DNA of 64,000 nucleotides from Paludibaculum fermentans (GCF_015277775.1 NZ_CP063849.1:1984001-2048000); one strand, 5' to 3'; positions 1-9,634 are shown, counted from the first letter of the stretch. Notes: generated by a model not told the origin, from the letters alone. Program-made: numbers and translations.

Positions 1-153
1 CTAAAGAGGATCGGCGGCCTGTATGAGAAAGCGGCCGATTGGGAAAGCTTCGCGGTGGTCGACGGCCGGCTGGTCACCGGGCAAAACCCGGCCTCGTCGA
101 CGGCCGCGGCCTGGGAGCTCCTGAAGGTACTTGCCGTGAGCAAAGCGGCGTAG
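1..153 (+). CDS. DJ-1/PfpI-family protein, C-terminal fragment
   Basis: Only the last 50 residues are in the window; the gene begins to the left. The reading frame ends at TAG 151-153. The tail contains VVDGRLVTGQNPASS followed by a short helix rich in Ala and Leu, which matches the end of the DJ-1/PfpI class I glutamine-amidotransferase-like fold (stress proteases, glyoxalases, chaperones). The catalytic Cys lies outside the window, so function within the family cannot be decided. A gap of about 130 bases separates it from the cupin gene. Confidence 0.75.
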   Translation, partial: LKRIGGLYEKAADWESFAVVDGRLVTGQNPASSTAAAWELLKVLAVSKAA

Positions 154-284
154 GTTCGATTCAGGACGGCTGGGCGGGAGCGGTCGCCGCCGGTTTGAGA
201 CGACGTTTATCGAGTCCCTGGACGCCTGGGCTCGACGGGAGCATCTGCGATGCCGGAGCCAGAGCCACAGCAAGGAGCGATGAG

Positions 285-809
285 ATGTTTCGACGTATCT
301 CGATCGGAGTGCTTTTCTGCGCGTTGTCGGGACTCTCCTGGGAGGCACAGGAGAACGCGCGCGCCAGCGACCGCCCGCTCCACCAACCAGGGCAGGCGGT
401 CTTTCGGTCCGTGCTGCCGGAAGATATCGACTGGAAACCGTTCCCCGCCTTCCCGCCATCGGTCCGGCTCGCGGTGGTGGTCGGGGAGCCCTCGACCGCG
501 CATCCCTACGTGGTGAGGGTCAAGGTGCCGTCAGGCGTGAAACTGATGCCGCACCGCCATCCGGAGGATCGGGTCTACACGGTCCTCTCTGGCGTGTTCT
601 ATATCGGCCTGGGCGAGACATTCGAGGCGGACAATCTGACCGCGTATCCACCTGGCAGCGTCGTCGTGCTTCCGGGCAACACGTACCACTACCATTGGGC
701 GAAGTCCGGAGAGTATGTCACCCAGGTGACGGCGATTGGACCGCTGGGCCTGGAATACCGGAATGCGGAAGACGATCCACGCCGTGCCGCGCAAGGAGCG
801 AAGCAGTGA
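285..809 (+). CDS. Secreted cupin-domain protein
   Basis: A 174-residue protein. The ATG at 285 is chosen because AAGGAG lies just upstream (272-277) and a hydrophobic signal-like stretch starts at residue 5; longer in-frame starts lack both. A single cupin barrel is visible: the metal-binding motif HRHPEDRV near residue 90 and the second motif GNTYHYHW near residue 131. Such small cupins bind a metal or small ligand; the substrate is unknown. Its TGA overlaps the GTG start of the cytochrome c gene by four bases, which argues for translational coupling and a shared role with the molybdenum hydroxylase genes behind it. Confidence 0.8.
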   Translation: MFRRISIGVLFCALSGLSWEAQENARASDRPLHQPGQAVFRSVLPEDIDWKPFPAFPPSVRLAVVVGEPSTAHPYVVRVKVPSGVKLMPHRHPEDRVYTVLSGVFYIGLGETFEADNLTAYPPGSVVVLPGNTYHYHWAKSGEYVTQVTAIGPLGLEYRNAEDDPRRAAQGAKQ

Positions 810-2113
810 TCCGTCGCGTTGGTATCGCTGCCCTGGCCGTGGCAGTGCTGGCGCTCTGCGGCCTGCTGCTGCTGGCGCGGCGGAGCGAGATCGGGCCGCT
901 CGGCAGCGCTGCTCAAGCAAGTTTCCCTGCCGCGGATATCGCGCAGGGGGCAGCGCTCGCTGCCGCGGGGCATTGCGCCTCCTGCCACACACAAACCGGA
1001 GGACCCGTCTTCGCCGGCGGCTATGCGGTGAATACGCCGTTTGGAAAGATCTACGGATCGAACATCACGCCGGATCCGGCAACAGGAATCGGGCTGTGGC
1101 CACTGGAGGCATTCACTCGCGCGATGAGGGAGGGTGTGTCGCGCGACGGATCGCATCTGTTCCCCGCCTTCCCGTACTACGCGTATACCAAGCTCAGCGA
1201 CTCAGACATCCGGTCGTTATACGCGTTCCTCATGACGCGCACTGCGGTGAGGGCTTCCGTGCCGGGCAATACCCTGCCCTTCCCGTTGAGGATTCGCGCT
1301 TTCCAGGAGGGCTGGAAGATCCTCTTCTTTCAGGAAGGGCGCTACCAGCCTAATCGAGCGAGGAGCGATGAATGGAATCGCGGCGCCTACCTGGCGGAGG
1401 GCCTGGCGGACTGTTCGGGCTGCCACACGCCGCGGAATGCGCTCGGCGGAGAAGAGAGCCGCCGTGCTTACGCCGGCGCTGGGATAGACGGCTGGATTGC
1501 GCCCGCGCTGAACAGCGCCAACCCGTCGCCCATCCCGTGGACGCGCGAGGAGCTGTTCCAGTTCCTGCGCACCGGTTCCAGCCCGCTCCACGGCGCAACG
1601 AGCTCGACAATGACCGCGGTCATTCGCGACAGCCTGGCGTTGCCCATAGTTCCGGACTCCGACATTCGGGCGATCGCAGCGTACTTCATCGATGCGGATC
1701 AAGCGAATCCTCGCGCGGAGGGAACCGAGTCCAGGATACGAGAAGCGCTGGCCACTTCCTCACTTGGCAGCGGCCAGGAAGACGACCCGGATGCAGCGCT
1801 GTATGCCGCAGCCTGCATCGCCTGTCATTACAACGCGAGTTCCGGCCCTCTGGCCGCGCGCCCGGAACTGGCCCTGAACAGCTCGCTAACGATGCCGGAT
1901 CCGGCGAACTTCATTCAGGTGGTATTGCAGGGTGTCGGCAGCACGGACGGCGCGCCGGGACTGGTGATGCCCGGATTTGCCTCCTCCCTGACGGATGCCG
2001 AGATCGCACGGCTGGCAGCGTATCTGCGGCGAACGCGGACCAAATTGCCGCCATGGCGCGACCTGGAGAGCAGGATCCGTGTGATTCGCAGGACGGCGGC
2101 CAAGCAGGAATAG
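806..2113 (+). CDS. Membrane-anchored tri-haem cytochrome c subunit
   Basis: A 435-residue protein starting at GTG 806, which overlaps the previous stop as GTGA and has AAGGAG at 793. An N-terminal hydrophobic helix (about residues 6-22) is followed by three CxxCH haem sites: CASCH at residue 57, CSGCH at 203 and CIACH at 337. This matches the cytochrome subunit of membrane-bound periplasmic dehydrogenases (alcohol dehydrogenase, aldehyde or isoquinoline oxidoreductase type). With the 2Fe-2S and molybdopterin genes immediately downstream, it most likely takes electrons from the hydroxylase and passes them to the respiratory chain. Confidence 0.9.
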   Translation: MIRRVGIAALAVAVLALCGLLLLARRSEIGPLGSAAQASFPAADIAQGAALAAAGHCASCHTQTGGPVFAGGYAVNTPFGKIYGSNITPDPATGIGLWPLEAFTRAMREGVSRDGSHLFPAFPYYAYTKLSDSDIRSLYAFLMTRTAVRASVPGNTLPFPLRIRAFQEGWKILFFQEGRYQPNRARSDEWNRGAYLAEGLADCSGCHTPRNALGGEESRRAYAGAGIDGWIAPALNSANPSPIPWTREELFQFLRTGSSPLHGATSSTMTAVIRDSLALPIVPDSDIRAIAAYFIDADQANPRAEGTESRIREALATSSLGSGQEDDPDAALYAAACIACHYNASSGPLAARPELALNSSLTMPDPANFIQVVLQGVGSTDGAPGLVMPGFASSLTDAEIARLAAYLRRTRTKLPPWRDLESRIRVIRRTAAKQE

Positions 2114-2143
2114 CTTGCGTGGACGAAAAGGAGTGACACGAGC

Positions 2144-2617
2144 ATGACCACCATTGAGCTGAACGGCGCCAAGGTTTCCGTTCACAGTCCGGAGAACACG
2201 CCTCTGCTTTGGGTGATTCGCGAGGAACTGGGGCTCAGCGGGACCAAGTTCGGTTGCGGGATCGGCCTTTGCGGTGCGTGCACGGTGCATGTGGAAGGGC
2301 GCGCGACACGAGCCTGCATCACGCCGATTCGTGCGGTTGCCGGGGCCCGGATCACGACGATTGAAGGACTCGATGCGCAGGGCAGGCATCCGCTGCAAAC
2401 CGCATGGCTCGAGGTGCAGGCGCCGCAATGCGGCTACTGCCAACCGGGTCAGATCATGCAGGCCGCCACGCTGCTCAAGGATTATCCCGATCCCAACGAC
2501 GCCGACATCAACGCCGTGATGGCGGGGAATGTCTGCCGTTGCATGAGTTACGTTCGAATCCGCAAAGCCATCAAGCTGGCGGCAGCAAGAATGCGGGAAG
2601 GGGCCTCACATGATTAG
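2144..2617 (+). CDS. (2Fe-2S)-binding subunit of a molybdenum hydroxylase (IorA-like)
   Basis: A 157-residue protein of the usual small-subunit length for the xanthine dehydrogenase/isoquinoline 1-oxidoreductase family. The plant-ferredoxin-type cluster ligands are Cys38, Cys43, Cys46 and Cys58; the second cluster domain has QCGYCQPGQ (Cys96, Cys99) and CRC (Cys131, Cys133). There is no signal peptide, so if the complex is periplasmic this subunit would travel with the Tat-bearing large subunit. A GGAG-containing site precedes the ATG. The gene overlaps the next one by eight bases. Confidence 0.93.
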   Translation: MTTIELNGAKVSVHSPENTPLLWVIREELGLSGTKFGCGIGLCGACTVHVEGRATRACITPIRAVAGARITTIEGLDAQGRHPLQTAWLEVQAPQCGYCQPGQIMQAATLLKDYPDPNDADINAVMAGNVCRCMSYVRIRKAIKLAAARMREGASHD

Positions 2618-4892
2618 TTTGTCCGCCCACGGCCTCAGGAACACGCCTGATCCTTCGCGCCGCGGTTTTCTCATCGCCATGATGGGAGCGGGGGTGATGC
2701 TGGGATACGCGCGGTCGGGCCTGGGCGCAGTTCCGGCGGGCCGCGCCAGCGATCTATTCGAGCCCACAATCTGGTATGGGATCGATCCCAGCGGGACCGT
2801 GACGGTCAACATCGTCCGGGCGGAGATGGGCCAGCATGTCGGTACCGCGCTGGCTCGCATTGTCGCTGACGAGTTGGAGGCCGATTGGAACAAGGTCAGG
2901 ACGGTCACGGTGGATTCCGACCCTAAGTGGGGGCTGATGATCACGGGTGGCAGTTGGTCAGTCTGGCAAAGCTTCCCCCTGCTCAGCCGCGCCGGCGCCG
3001 CGGGGCGCATCGCTTTGGTTGAAGAGGGCGCGAAACTCCTGCGTGTCCACCCAACAGCCTGTACCGCGCGTGATGGCGCCGTGCACGCCAACGGAAGATC
3101 GATTCCTTATGGAGACATCGTGGCGCGCGGGGATTTGCGGCGGACTTACACGCCCGAGCAGTTGAAAGGCATGCCGGTCAAGCCGGCACTCCAACGGCGC
3201 TTAATCGGCAAGGAGACGATGGCGCTGGATGTTCCGTCCAAGGTCGACGGCAAGGCCCGGTATGGCATTGATGCATCAGTGCCAGGCATGGTCTACGCCC
3301 GGCCGAAAGTGCCCCCGACGCGCTACGACTCCAAGGTGGTTTCGGTGGACGATTCGGCGGCCAGGCGCCTGCCCGGCTATCTGCGGAGCATTGCGCTCGA
3401 GGATCCGTCCGGAACGGCTCCAGGCTGGGTGATAGTTTACGCCGACAGCTTCACGACCGCGAATCGGGCGGCCGACCTGGTTCAGGTGCGATGGCAGTCC
3501 GGGCCCGCCGCCCAGGTGTCGGAGCGCGACCTCCAGCAACGCGCAGCCGAGCTCATTGCGGATCCCAAAGGGGGTTCGCTGATGGTCGACGACGCTGGTG
3601 TGGATGCCGCGATCTCGAGTGCGAAGCGCAAGCTGGAGCGGACCTATACGACCACCACGGTCATGCATTACGCCCTGGAACCGGTGAATGCCCTGGCCTT
3701 TGAAAAGGACGGCGTGTTTGAGATCCACACCGGGAATCAATGGCAATCGTCGATCCTGCCCGTGCTGGCGAAGGCGTTGGGCCGGAGCGAAGACAAGATC
3801 GTGATGCGCAGCTATCTGCTGGGAGGCGGCTTCGGCCGCCGCCTGGATGGCGACTATGCAGTCCCCGCGGCGCTGGCCGCCAAAGCGATGGGCAAGCCGG
3901 TCAAGATGATCTGCACACGAGCCGATGACATGCGTTTCGATTGTCCTAGATCCGCCTCACGACAGGTCCTGCGGCTGGCCTGGGGGGAGGGTAACCGGAT
4001 CGCCGCGATGGAGCATCACGCGGCAGCCGGTTGGCCGACAGCCCACATTGCTCCTTACTTCATGCCGAAGGATGCCAAGGGCAACCTCTACGACCTTTTC
4101 GCCATCTCAGGCGCGGACCACTGGTACTCCGTCGGCGCACACAGAGTGCGCGCGCTACGGCACGACCTGGCCGACCGGACGTTCCGGCCCGGGTACCTGC
4201 GTTCCGTGGGCGCCGGCTGGACGAGTTGGGCCGTGGAGACTTTTATGGACGAGGCTGCCCGCGCCGCGGGCGTCGATTCGCTGGCGTTCCGTCTGAGTCT
4301 GCTCGATGGCGCGGGCCGTAACGCCGGGACGGCGCCCAACTCGATTGGCGGCGCGCGCCGCCAGGCCGCGGTGCTGGCCCGCGCTGCGCAAAAGGCCGGA
4401 TGGGGGCAGCCCGTGCCGAAGGATGTTGGCATCGGCCTCGCATCGACCTTTGGACAGGAGCGAACCATGCCGACTTGGGTCGCCTGTGCAGCTCGCGTGC
4501 GAGTGAACCGGACAAATGGCCACGTTACGGTGGAAAAGCTGAGCCTCGTGATCGACGCGGGTACCATCATTCATCCAGACAGTGCGACGGCGCAGGTGGA
4601 GGGGGCCGCTTTGTGGGGCCTGGGCATGACCTTGTATGAGGGCACGGAGTTCCTGAACGGGCAACCGAAGGACACAAATCTCGACAGCTACCGGGTGCTG
4701 CGCATGGGTGACGTGCCGGAGATCGAAATCGAATTTATGCCTAGTACGGAGGCGCCAGTCGGGCTGGGCGAACCGGCAACTACGGCGGTCGCGCCCGCGA
4801 TTGGGAATGCAATCTTCACCGCCACCGGCGCGCGGCTGCGGGATCTACCGATTCGTCCGGCAGCTGTCCTGGCCGCACTTCGCCGGCAGTAG
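2610..4892 (+). CDS. Molybdopterin-binding subunit, xanthine dehydrogenase family (IorB-like)
   Basis: A 760-residue protein whose start lies inside the end of the 2Fe-2S gene. The N-terminus carries a twin-arginine motif, SRRGFL, before a hydrophobic stretch, as in the membrane-associated IorB/aldehyde oxidoreductase group. The cofactor-contact motif GGGFGRR is near residue 405. Near the C-terminus GLGEP (about 717-721) supplies the Glu that is catalytic in this family. There is no separate FAD subunit; the cytochrome c gene two places upstream replaces it as electron acceptor. The substrate (an aldehyde or N-heterocycle) cannot be told from sequence. No cofactor maturation gene is visible in the window. 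Confidence 0.92.
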   Translation: MISLSAHGLRNTPDPSRRGFLIAMMGAGVMLGYARSGLGAVPAGRASDLFEPTIWYGIDPSGTVTVNIVRAEMGQHVGTALARIVADELEADWNKVRTVTVDSDPKWGLMITGGSWSVWQSFPLLSRAGAAGRIALVEEGAKLLRVHPTACTARDGAVHANGRSIPYGDIVARGDLRRTYTPEQLKGMPVKPALQRRLIGKETMALDVPSKVDGKARYGIDASVPGMVYARPKVPPTRYDSKVVSVDDSAARRLPGYLRSIALEDPSGTAPGWVIVYADSFTTANRAADLVQVRWQSGPAAQVSERDLQQRAAELIADPKGGSLMVDDAGVDAAISSAKRKLERTYTTTTVMHYALEPVNALAFEKDGVFEIHTGNQWQSSILPVLAKALGRSEDKIVMRSYLLGGGFGRRLDGDYAVPAALAAKAMGKPVKMICTRADDMRFDCPRSASRQVLRLAWGEGNRIAAMEHHAAAGWPTAHIAPYFMPKDAKGNLYDLFAISGADHWYSVGAHRVRALRHDLADRTFRPGYLRSVGAGWTSWAVETFMDEAARAAGVDSLAFRLSLLDGAGRNAGTAPNSIGGARRQAAVLARAAQKAGWGQPVPKDVGIGLASTFGQERTMPTWVACAARVRVNRTNGHVTVEKLSLVIDAGTIIHPDSATAQVEGAALWGLGMTLYEGTEFLNGQPKDTNLDSYRVLRMGDVPEIEIEFMPSTEAPVGLGEPATTAVAPAIGNAIFTATGARLRDLPIRPAAVLAALRRQ

Positions 4893-5142
4893 GGTTGGTG
4901 GGCGCACGAGTAGGCGTCGCCCTAGCGGATCTGCCTCAGGGGACTTTCCCGATTGGCAGGGCGGAAGCCTACGCCGGTGGTCACCGGGAGGAACTGCCCG
5001 TTCTGAATCGCGGTACGCATCCGCACTGCCCAGGTTGCCGGCGTACTCCTGACTCGCGCGCATTTTCTCCACACATCTGGAATTCGGACCGATATGGGTA
5101 CGCGGAGGCCGCTCTACGTACTCTCGAGTCCTGATCGCCACA

Positions 5143-6429
5143 TTGATTTTGCTGATCGCCGCGCAGCGGGGTACCCTGGCGCAGACGGGCGGCCAACCGG
5201 AAGGCCTGATTTCGCGGTATGCGGGTTCTGAGCTGCCTGGATGGCTGAGGCTGGGGGGCGAGGAACGCGTGCGTCTGGAGGCGCTGGGCGGTATCGGTTT
5301 CAAGCCGGCCAGCAATGCGTACCTGTTGCAGAGGCTGCGGTTCAACCTGGAGGCGGCTCCGGTGCGGTGGCTGAAGTTCTCATTCCAGGCGCAGGACGCG
5401 CGCTCGTTTCTGACGAATGTTTCGCCAGCACCCAGTTCCCAGAAGGATCCGCTGGATCTGCGGTTGGGGTATGTGCAGATTGGTGAAGCGGAATCCGGGT
5501 GGATTAGTGTCCGGGCGGGACGGCAGAGCCTGAGCTTTGGCGAGGGGCGGCTGGTGGCGGATCCCAACTGGTCGAATGTCGGCCGGACCTTGGACGGAGT
5601 TCGCGTGACTGTTCACTACCGGGGGCTGCGGCTGGATGGGTTCAGCGGCGCATCCGACCGGATCTACACAGATGGCTTCGATACCCCAACGCCGGGCCAG
5701 CATTTTCACGGATTGAACGGATTACTGGACCGGTTGATTCCGAATGCCGTGCTGGAGCCCTATGTCTTCTGGCGGCTGGAGCACGATATCCGGGGGGAGA
5801 AGGCCGGGCCCGGCCACCTGGATACCAAGACCGCGGGCTTCCGTTGGGCGGGCAGGCTGCCGGCCCGCATGGACTATGGTGTGGAGGTTGCGGTGCAGCG
5901 CGGGCGGCAGGCAGGCGAGCCGGTGGCCGCGTGGGCCGGGCACTGGGTGGTGGGGCACACGTTGAAGGAACAGCGGCACCGTCCGAGGGTTTATGTGGAG
6001 TTCAACCGGGCGTCCGGCGACAGGGACGCGCGAGACGGTGTGCATGGCGCGTTTGACCCGCTGTTCCCCAGTGCGCATGACAAGTTCGGGGTGGCGGATC
6101 AATTCACGTGGACGAACAGCGTGCATGCGCGGTCGGGACTGCAATACAAACTGCGGCAGAACCTGACGATCGGCACGGCTTACAACTCTTTCTGGTTGGC
6201 GGACCGCCATGACGGCATCTATAGCGGCGGCAAGGTGGTGATTGGGTCGAACGGCCAGCAGGGCTCGCACATTGGGCAGGAGGCGGACTTCCAACTGCAG
6301 TGGAGCGCCACACGGCTCACGGCGGTGGACGCAGGTTTTGGGCATATCTTTCCGGGTGAGTTTCTTCGTAAAGCGGGGCGCGGCTCGGCGTACAACTGTT
6401 TTCTGCTGGGCATCACCCAGCGGTTTTGA
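5143..6429 (+). CDS. Outer-membrane porin of the alginate-export family
   Basis: About 428 residues of amphipathic beta-strand pattern ending in aromatic QRF, as expected for an outer-membrane barrel, with sequence flavour of the AlgE/alginate-export family (motifs such as LRLGYVQIG and [13 protein letters not shown]). The start is uncertain: no ATG is in frame after the upstream stop at 5050; TTG 5143 or CTG 5131 would give a short signal peptide ending near LAQ. It follows the molybdenum hydroxylase genes by 250 bases and may bring in their substrate, which is inference from position only. Confidence 0.75.
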   Translation: MILLIAAQRGTLAQTGGQPEGLISRYAGSELPGWLRLGGEERVRLEALGGIGFKPASNAYLLQRLRFNLEAAPVRWLKFSFQAQDARSFLTNVSPAPSSQKDPLDLRLGYVQIGEAESGWISVRAGRQSLSFGEGRLVADPNWSNVGRTLDGVRVTVHYRGLRLDGFSGASDRIYTDGFDTPTPGQHFHGLNGLLDRLIPNAVLEPYVFWRLEHDIRGEKAGPGHLDTKTAGFRWAGRLPARMDYGVEVAVQRGRQAGEPVAAWAGHWVVGHTLKEQRHRPRVYVEFNRASGDRDARDGVHGAFDPLFPSAHDKFGVADQFTWTNSVHARSGLQYKLRQNLTIGTAYNSFWLADRHDGIYSGGKVVIGSNGQQGSHIGQEADFQLQWSATRLTAVDAGFGHIFPGEFLRKAGRGSAYNCFLLGITQRF

Positions 6430-6470
6430 GATTCGCGAGTGCGGATCCAGAGGGTGACGGGAATAAAACA

Positions 6471-7910
6471 ATGAAAGTATCAACGAAGCTGTATGCGGCC
6501 GTCGGCGCGCTGGCAGCGATCGGCCTTCTGGCCACGGGGTCCGGCTTCTGGTATCTGCGCGAGTTGGGACGAGAGTTGGCGGAGGCGACCGGCAAGACCG
6601 CCGTCAACCTGGATCTGATCAATGCGACGAGGGCACGGTCGTGGGAGATGGTGTCGGCGCTGCGCGGCACGTTCATCCTGCAGTACCTGAAGCTCGGCAG
6701 CGGGGCGGAACAGAGCGCACAAAGGTGGACGGCGGCGTTCCGGCGAGCCCATGCGCAGATCGAGGAACTGCGGGCCACGGTCTCGACCCAGGACGACAAT
6801 GTGGATCTGGATCGATTTGCGGGCAGCCTGGAGGAGTTCGGCAAGACATCGCAGGAGTATCTGCGGTTGTCGAGGAGTGGGGCATTCGAGCAGGTGGGCG
6901 GGCTGGCGCCCGCAATTGCGCGCTTCACGACGGAGGCCGATGAGTCGTTGAACCGAATGAAGGACAGGCAGCGTGGACTGCTGCGCGCGTCGCAGGCGCG
7001 GGCGGATTCGTTGAGATTGTGGAGCCAGGCGATCAGCGGCGCGATGAGCGGGGTCCTCGTGCTGATTGTGGTGCTGGTGGGCTTCGTTGTACGCGACATT
7101 CACCGGACCCTGGTGGCGGCGGTGAGTGAGCTGGCAGCCGGCGCACATCAGGTGACGGCCGCGGCCGGTCAGGTGGCGCAGGCCAGCCAGTCGCTGGCAC
7201 AGGGGTCGTCGGAGCAGGCGGCCTCGCTGCAGCAGACGTCCGCCTCCACGGAAGAGGTGAACGCCATGGCGCAACGAAGCAGGGAGAATTCGACCATGGC
7301 GGCGGGCCTGGCCACGCAGTCGAGGGAGAAGTTCACGCAGACGGATGCCTCGTTGGACGAGATGGTCGCGGCGATCGCGGAGATCAACACGCAGAGCGAC
7401 AAGATCTCAAGAATCATCAAGGTGATCGACGATGTCGCGTTCCAGACGAACATTCTGGCGCTGAACGCGGCGGTGGAGGCGGCGCGGGCCGGCGAATCGG
7501 GCATGGGGTTCGCAGTGGTGGCGGATGAGGTCAGGAACCTGGCGCAGCGCTGCGGCCAGGCGGCCAAGGACACGTCCACGCTGATTGAGGAGTCGATCGC
7601 GAAATCGAAGAAGGGTAAGAGCAAGGTGGATGAGGTGGCGGCCGCGGTACGCAGCATTTCGGCGGACTCCACACGGATCCAGTTGCTGGTGGAAGAGGTG
7701 AGCCAGGGCAGCAAGGAGCAGGCTTCGGCGATGGGGCAGATTGGGAAGGCGGTCGTCGAAATGGAACAGGTGACGCAGGGAATCGCAGCCAACGCGGAAG
7801 AGGGCGCATCGGCGGCGCAGGAACTGAATGCGCAGGCGGAGACGCTGCGGGATGTGGTGCGGAATCTGAGTGTAATGGTGGGCGGTGCGACGGCACGCGG
7901 CAGGAACTGA
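6471..7910 (+). CDS. Methyl-accepting chemotaxis protein without a HAMP domain
   Basis: A 479-residue chemoreceptor. The first membrane helix is at about residues 7-27, a helical sensor segment follows to about 185, and the second membrane helix is at about 188-206. The cytoplasmic hairpin tip is clear ([20 protein letters not shown] and the following [12 protein letters not shown], about residues 319-356). After the second helix the sequence enters the coiled coil almost at once; I cannot find the roughly 50-residue HAMP domain. No CheR/CheB tether pentapeptide is present at the C-terminus. It lies 41 bases behind the porin. ATG 6471 is preferred over the TTG at 6426. Confidence 0.93.
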   Translation: MKVSTKLYAAVGALAAIGLLATGSGFWYLRELGRELAEATGKTAVNLDLINATRARSWEMVSALRGTFILQYLKLGSGAEQSAQRWTAAFRRAHAQIEELRATVSTQDDNVDLDRFAGSLEEFGKTSQEYLRLSRSGAFEQVGGLAPAIARFTTEADESLNRMKDRQRGLLRASQARADSLRLWSQAISGAMSGVLVLIVVLVGFVVRDIHRTLVAAVSELAAGAHQVTAAAGQVAQASQSLAQGSSEQAASLQQTSASTEEVNAMAQRSRENSTMAAGLATQSREKFTQTDASLDEMVAAIAEINTQSDKISRIIKVIDDVAFQTNILALNAAVEAARAGESGMGFAVVADEVRNLAQRCGQAAKDTSTLIEESIAKSKKGKSKVDEVAAAVRSISADSTRIQLLVEEVSQGSKEQASAMGQIGKAVVEMEQVTQGIAANAEEGASAAQELNAQAETLRDVVRNLSVMVGGATARGRN

Positions 7911-7966
7911 GGTGGCTGAACTTGTCCGGCCGCTGGGCTGCGGCGGTCAGGCAGCTTGGATCGGAA

Positions 7967-7992
7967 CGGCCCGCCCGGTGAGGGACGGGCCG
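7967..7992. terminator. Hairpin between convergent genes
   Basis: A perfect 7-bp stem (CGGCCCG at 7967-7973 with CGGGCCG at 7986-7992) and 12-base loop lies between the chemoreceptor and the convergent PEP-CTERM gene. There is no T-run on either side, so termination is a guess from position. Confidence 0.35.
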
Positions 7993-8015
7993 AAGAGATC
8001 AACGAACAGGGCGGA

Positions 8016-8879
8016 TCAGGAACGCAGCCGACGGCGTTTCCAACCGGCCAGCGCCAGCCCGGCGGCGCAGAGCAGATAAGTTGCGGGCTCCGGCACGGTG
8101 GAATTCGTGGCATCGGGCCCGTAGGTGAGGCCGGCGGCCGCGTAGCCGTCGCCCAGGATCGGCCCGGGGGTGACCGAACCCGGAGCTCCAGGCAGAATCT
8201 CATTCAGCGTGGAGGCTCCAAAGTTGTCGATGTTGATCGCGTAGAAGCCACCGGTGGCCTGGTTGAAGGCCACACCACCGAGGAAGCCGGTGCCCAGCGG
8301 CGGTGAGGTGGCAGAGAAAGCCCCAGTGGCGATAGTGATGCGCATGAGGGTGGAGTTGCCCATGAAGTCGTTCACGAGACCGTAGAGGTCCCCGTCAGCT
8401 GAACTGTAGGTGAGTCCGCCGGTGAGACCTTCGCGCACCGAGAAGAGGAAGGTGGAGGTATGACCGGCAGGATCGAGCCGGTAGATGCTGGAGTAGCCAT
8501 TGCTGTCGTTCTGCACGGCATAGAGGCAGCCGTCGGACGGATTCCAGGCCAGACCGCCGAAGAAGCCGTCGCCCAACGAGAACTCGGAGGTGAGGGCGCC
8601 CGTCAGATCGAAGGAAAACAGGCTGGAGGCCCCGAGGCCGTCACTGGCGATGGTGTAGAAGCGGCCGGCGGAGGAGCTATAGGCCAAGCCGCCGGTGAAG
8701 CCCAGCGAGCCATCGCTCAGCGTGAAGAGCGGTGAAGCGGGACCGGTCGGATCAAACGACGAGACCTGCCTGGGGACTCCATTGATGTCGCCGGAGATGG
8801 CATACAGGGTGGCCGCCTGGCCGGGCAGGGTGAGTGCCAGGCCAAGAACGGCGACCGCGGAGAGGGAGAAGATTCGCAT
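8016..8879 (-). CDS. PEP-CTERM-sorted secreted protein
   Basis: A 287-residue protein with an N-terminal signal peptide ending at about GQAA, a body of six or seven repeats of roughly 40 residues built around GGLAYSS/GGVAFN-type strands (beta-propeller-like), and a classic PEP-CTERM tail: VPEPATYLL, a hydrophobic helix and a KRRR cluster at the extreme C-terminus. In this system an exosortase cleaves the tail and places the protein at the cell surface; no exosortase gene is in the window. It is downstream of the 187-residue secreted protein by 18 bases, likely one transcript. Confidence 0.9.
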   Translation of the reverse strand: MRIFSLSAVAVLGLALTLPGQAATLYAISGDINGVPRQVSSFDPTGPASPLFTLSDGSLGFTGGLAYSSSAGRFYTIASDGLGASSLFSFDLTGALTSEFSLGDGFFGGLAWNPSDGCLYAVQNDSNGYSSIYRLDPAGHTSTFLFSVREGLTGGLTYSSADGDLYGLVNDFMGNSTLMRITIATGAFSATSPPLGTGFLGGVAFNQATGGFYAINIDNFGASTLNEILPGAPGSVTPGPILGDGYAAAGLTYGPDATNSTVPEPATYLLCAAGLALAGWKRRRLRS

Positions 8880-8897
8880 GGCTGGGACGCTGTGGGG

Positions 8898-9461
8898 TTA
8901 CGGAAGTAAGTCGACCAGGTAGCCGCTGAAGGTGATGTCGCCGGAGGCCGGCACGCCCAGGTTAGCGCTGCGGGCAACGCTGATCTGGACACCCGCACCG
9001 GGATCGCAGTAGATGCGAATCAGGCGGGAGGCAATGGAAGTCGCCTGAAGGTTGAGCGAATCCGTGGCGACAGGTGTCTCCAGAGGCATGTAGTACAGGG
9101 CGGTGGAATTGCCGGCGGAAGTTGTCTGCAGAGTCACCCGGACGCGCTGGCCCGCCATGGCCGGAATGTCGGCGGTGAAGTACTCGAGCACGAGACGCTT
9201 GTTGGCGGGTACGGTATAGAGGTTGGCGGCTGGCAGGAGGTGGGGAAAGTACGACCCATCAAAGAAGGTGACCGCCGCATGCAGGTAGACCGGCTGGCGG
9301 GCGCCGAGGTCCTGGTCCTTCACGGGCACGGACTGGGTGGTGGTGTTGGTAATCCGTACGGGCGAAGAGAACTGGGCCTGTGCCGCCCGCGGCAGCAGGG
9401 CCGCCGTGAGGGTGAGACCGAGGAACAAAGCTCTCCGAAAAGGTGATGTGGACGTTTTCAT
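8898..9461 (-). CDS. Secreted protein of unknown function
   Basis: A 187-residue protein with a good Sec signal peptide (Arg-containing start, hydrophobic LFLGLTLTAALL, cleavage near AQA). The mature part is beta-rich and Thr/Val/Ser-rich with no motif I recognise; it contains two Cys-poor strands and ends in LVDLLP. It appears to be the first gene of a two-gene unit with the PEP-CTERM protein. A surface or adhesion role is possible from the neighbour only. Confidence 0.7.
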   Translation of the reverse strand: MKTSTSPFRRALFLGLTLTAALLPRAAQAQFSSPVRITNTTTQSVPVKDQDLGARQPVYLHAAVTFFDGSYFPHLLPAANLYTVPANKRLVLEYFTADIPAMAGQRVRVTLQTTSAGNSTALYYMPLETPVATDSLNLQATSIASRLIRIYCDPGAGVQISVARSANLGVPASGDITFSGYLVDLLP

Positions 9462-9546
9462 GGTTTTCCTTGTGGGCGCCGATTGCGCCGCCTGACCAGT
9501 GTGGGCGGCGACACGCGGCAGCGGGCGTTATCGCGGCGTGAATTGA

Positions 9547-9558
9547 CGTTACGTAACG
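9547..9558. promoter_or_regulatory. 12-bp perfect palindrome in a divergent promoter region
   Basis: CGTTACGTAACG is its own reverse complement. It lies in the 173-base gap between the divergent secreted-protein gene and the TolB/TPR gene, and overlaps TTGACG (9543-9548), which could be a -35 element on the + strand. This is the usual position for a repressor operator. No -10 at ideal distance is convincing. Confidence 0.4.
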
Positions 9559-9634
9559 CAGCATATTGTTATTTCTCAATACGATAGGAAGAGGAAAAAG
9601 AAGCCGCCCGTTTGCCGGGACGGGGTCCGCTATA

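Noticed and set aside
4845-5567. 240-codon - strand frame over the gap between the molybdopterin subunit and the porin
   Set aside because: I looked for a hidden or broken gene in the 250-base gap. The frame is Arg/Ser/Pro-rich, runs into antisense of the porin and shows no family motif.
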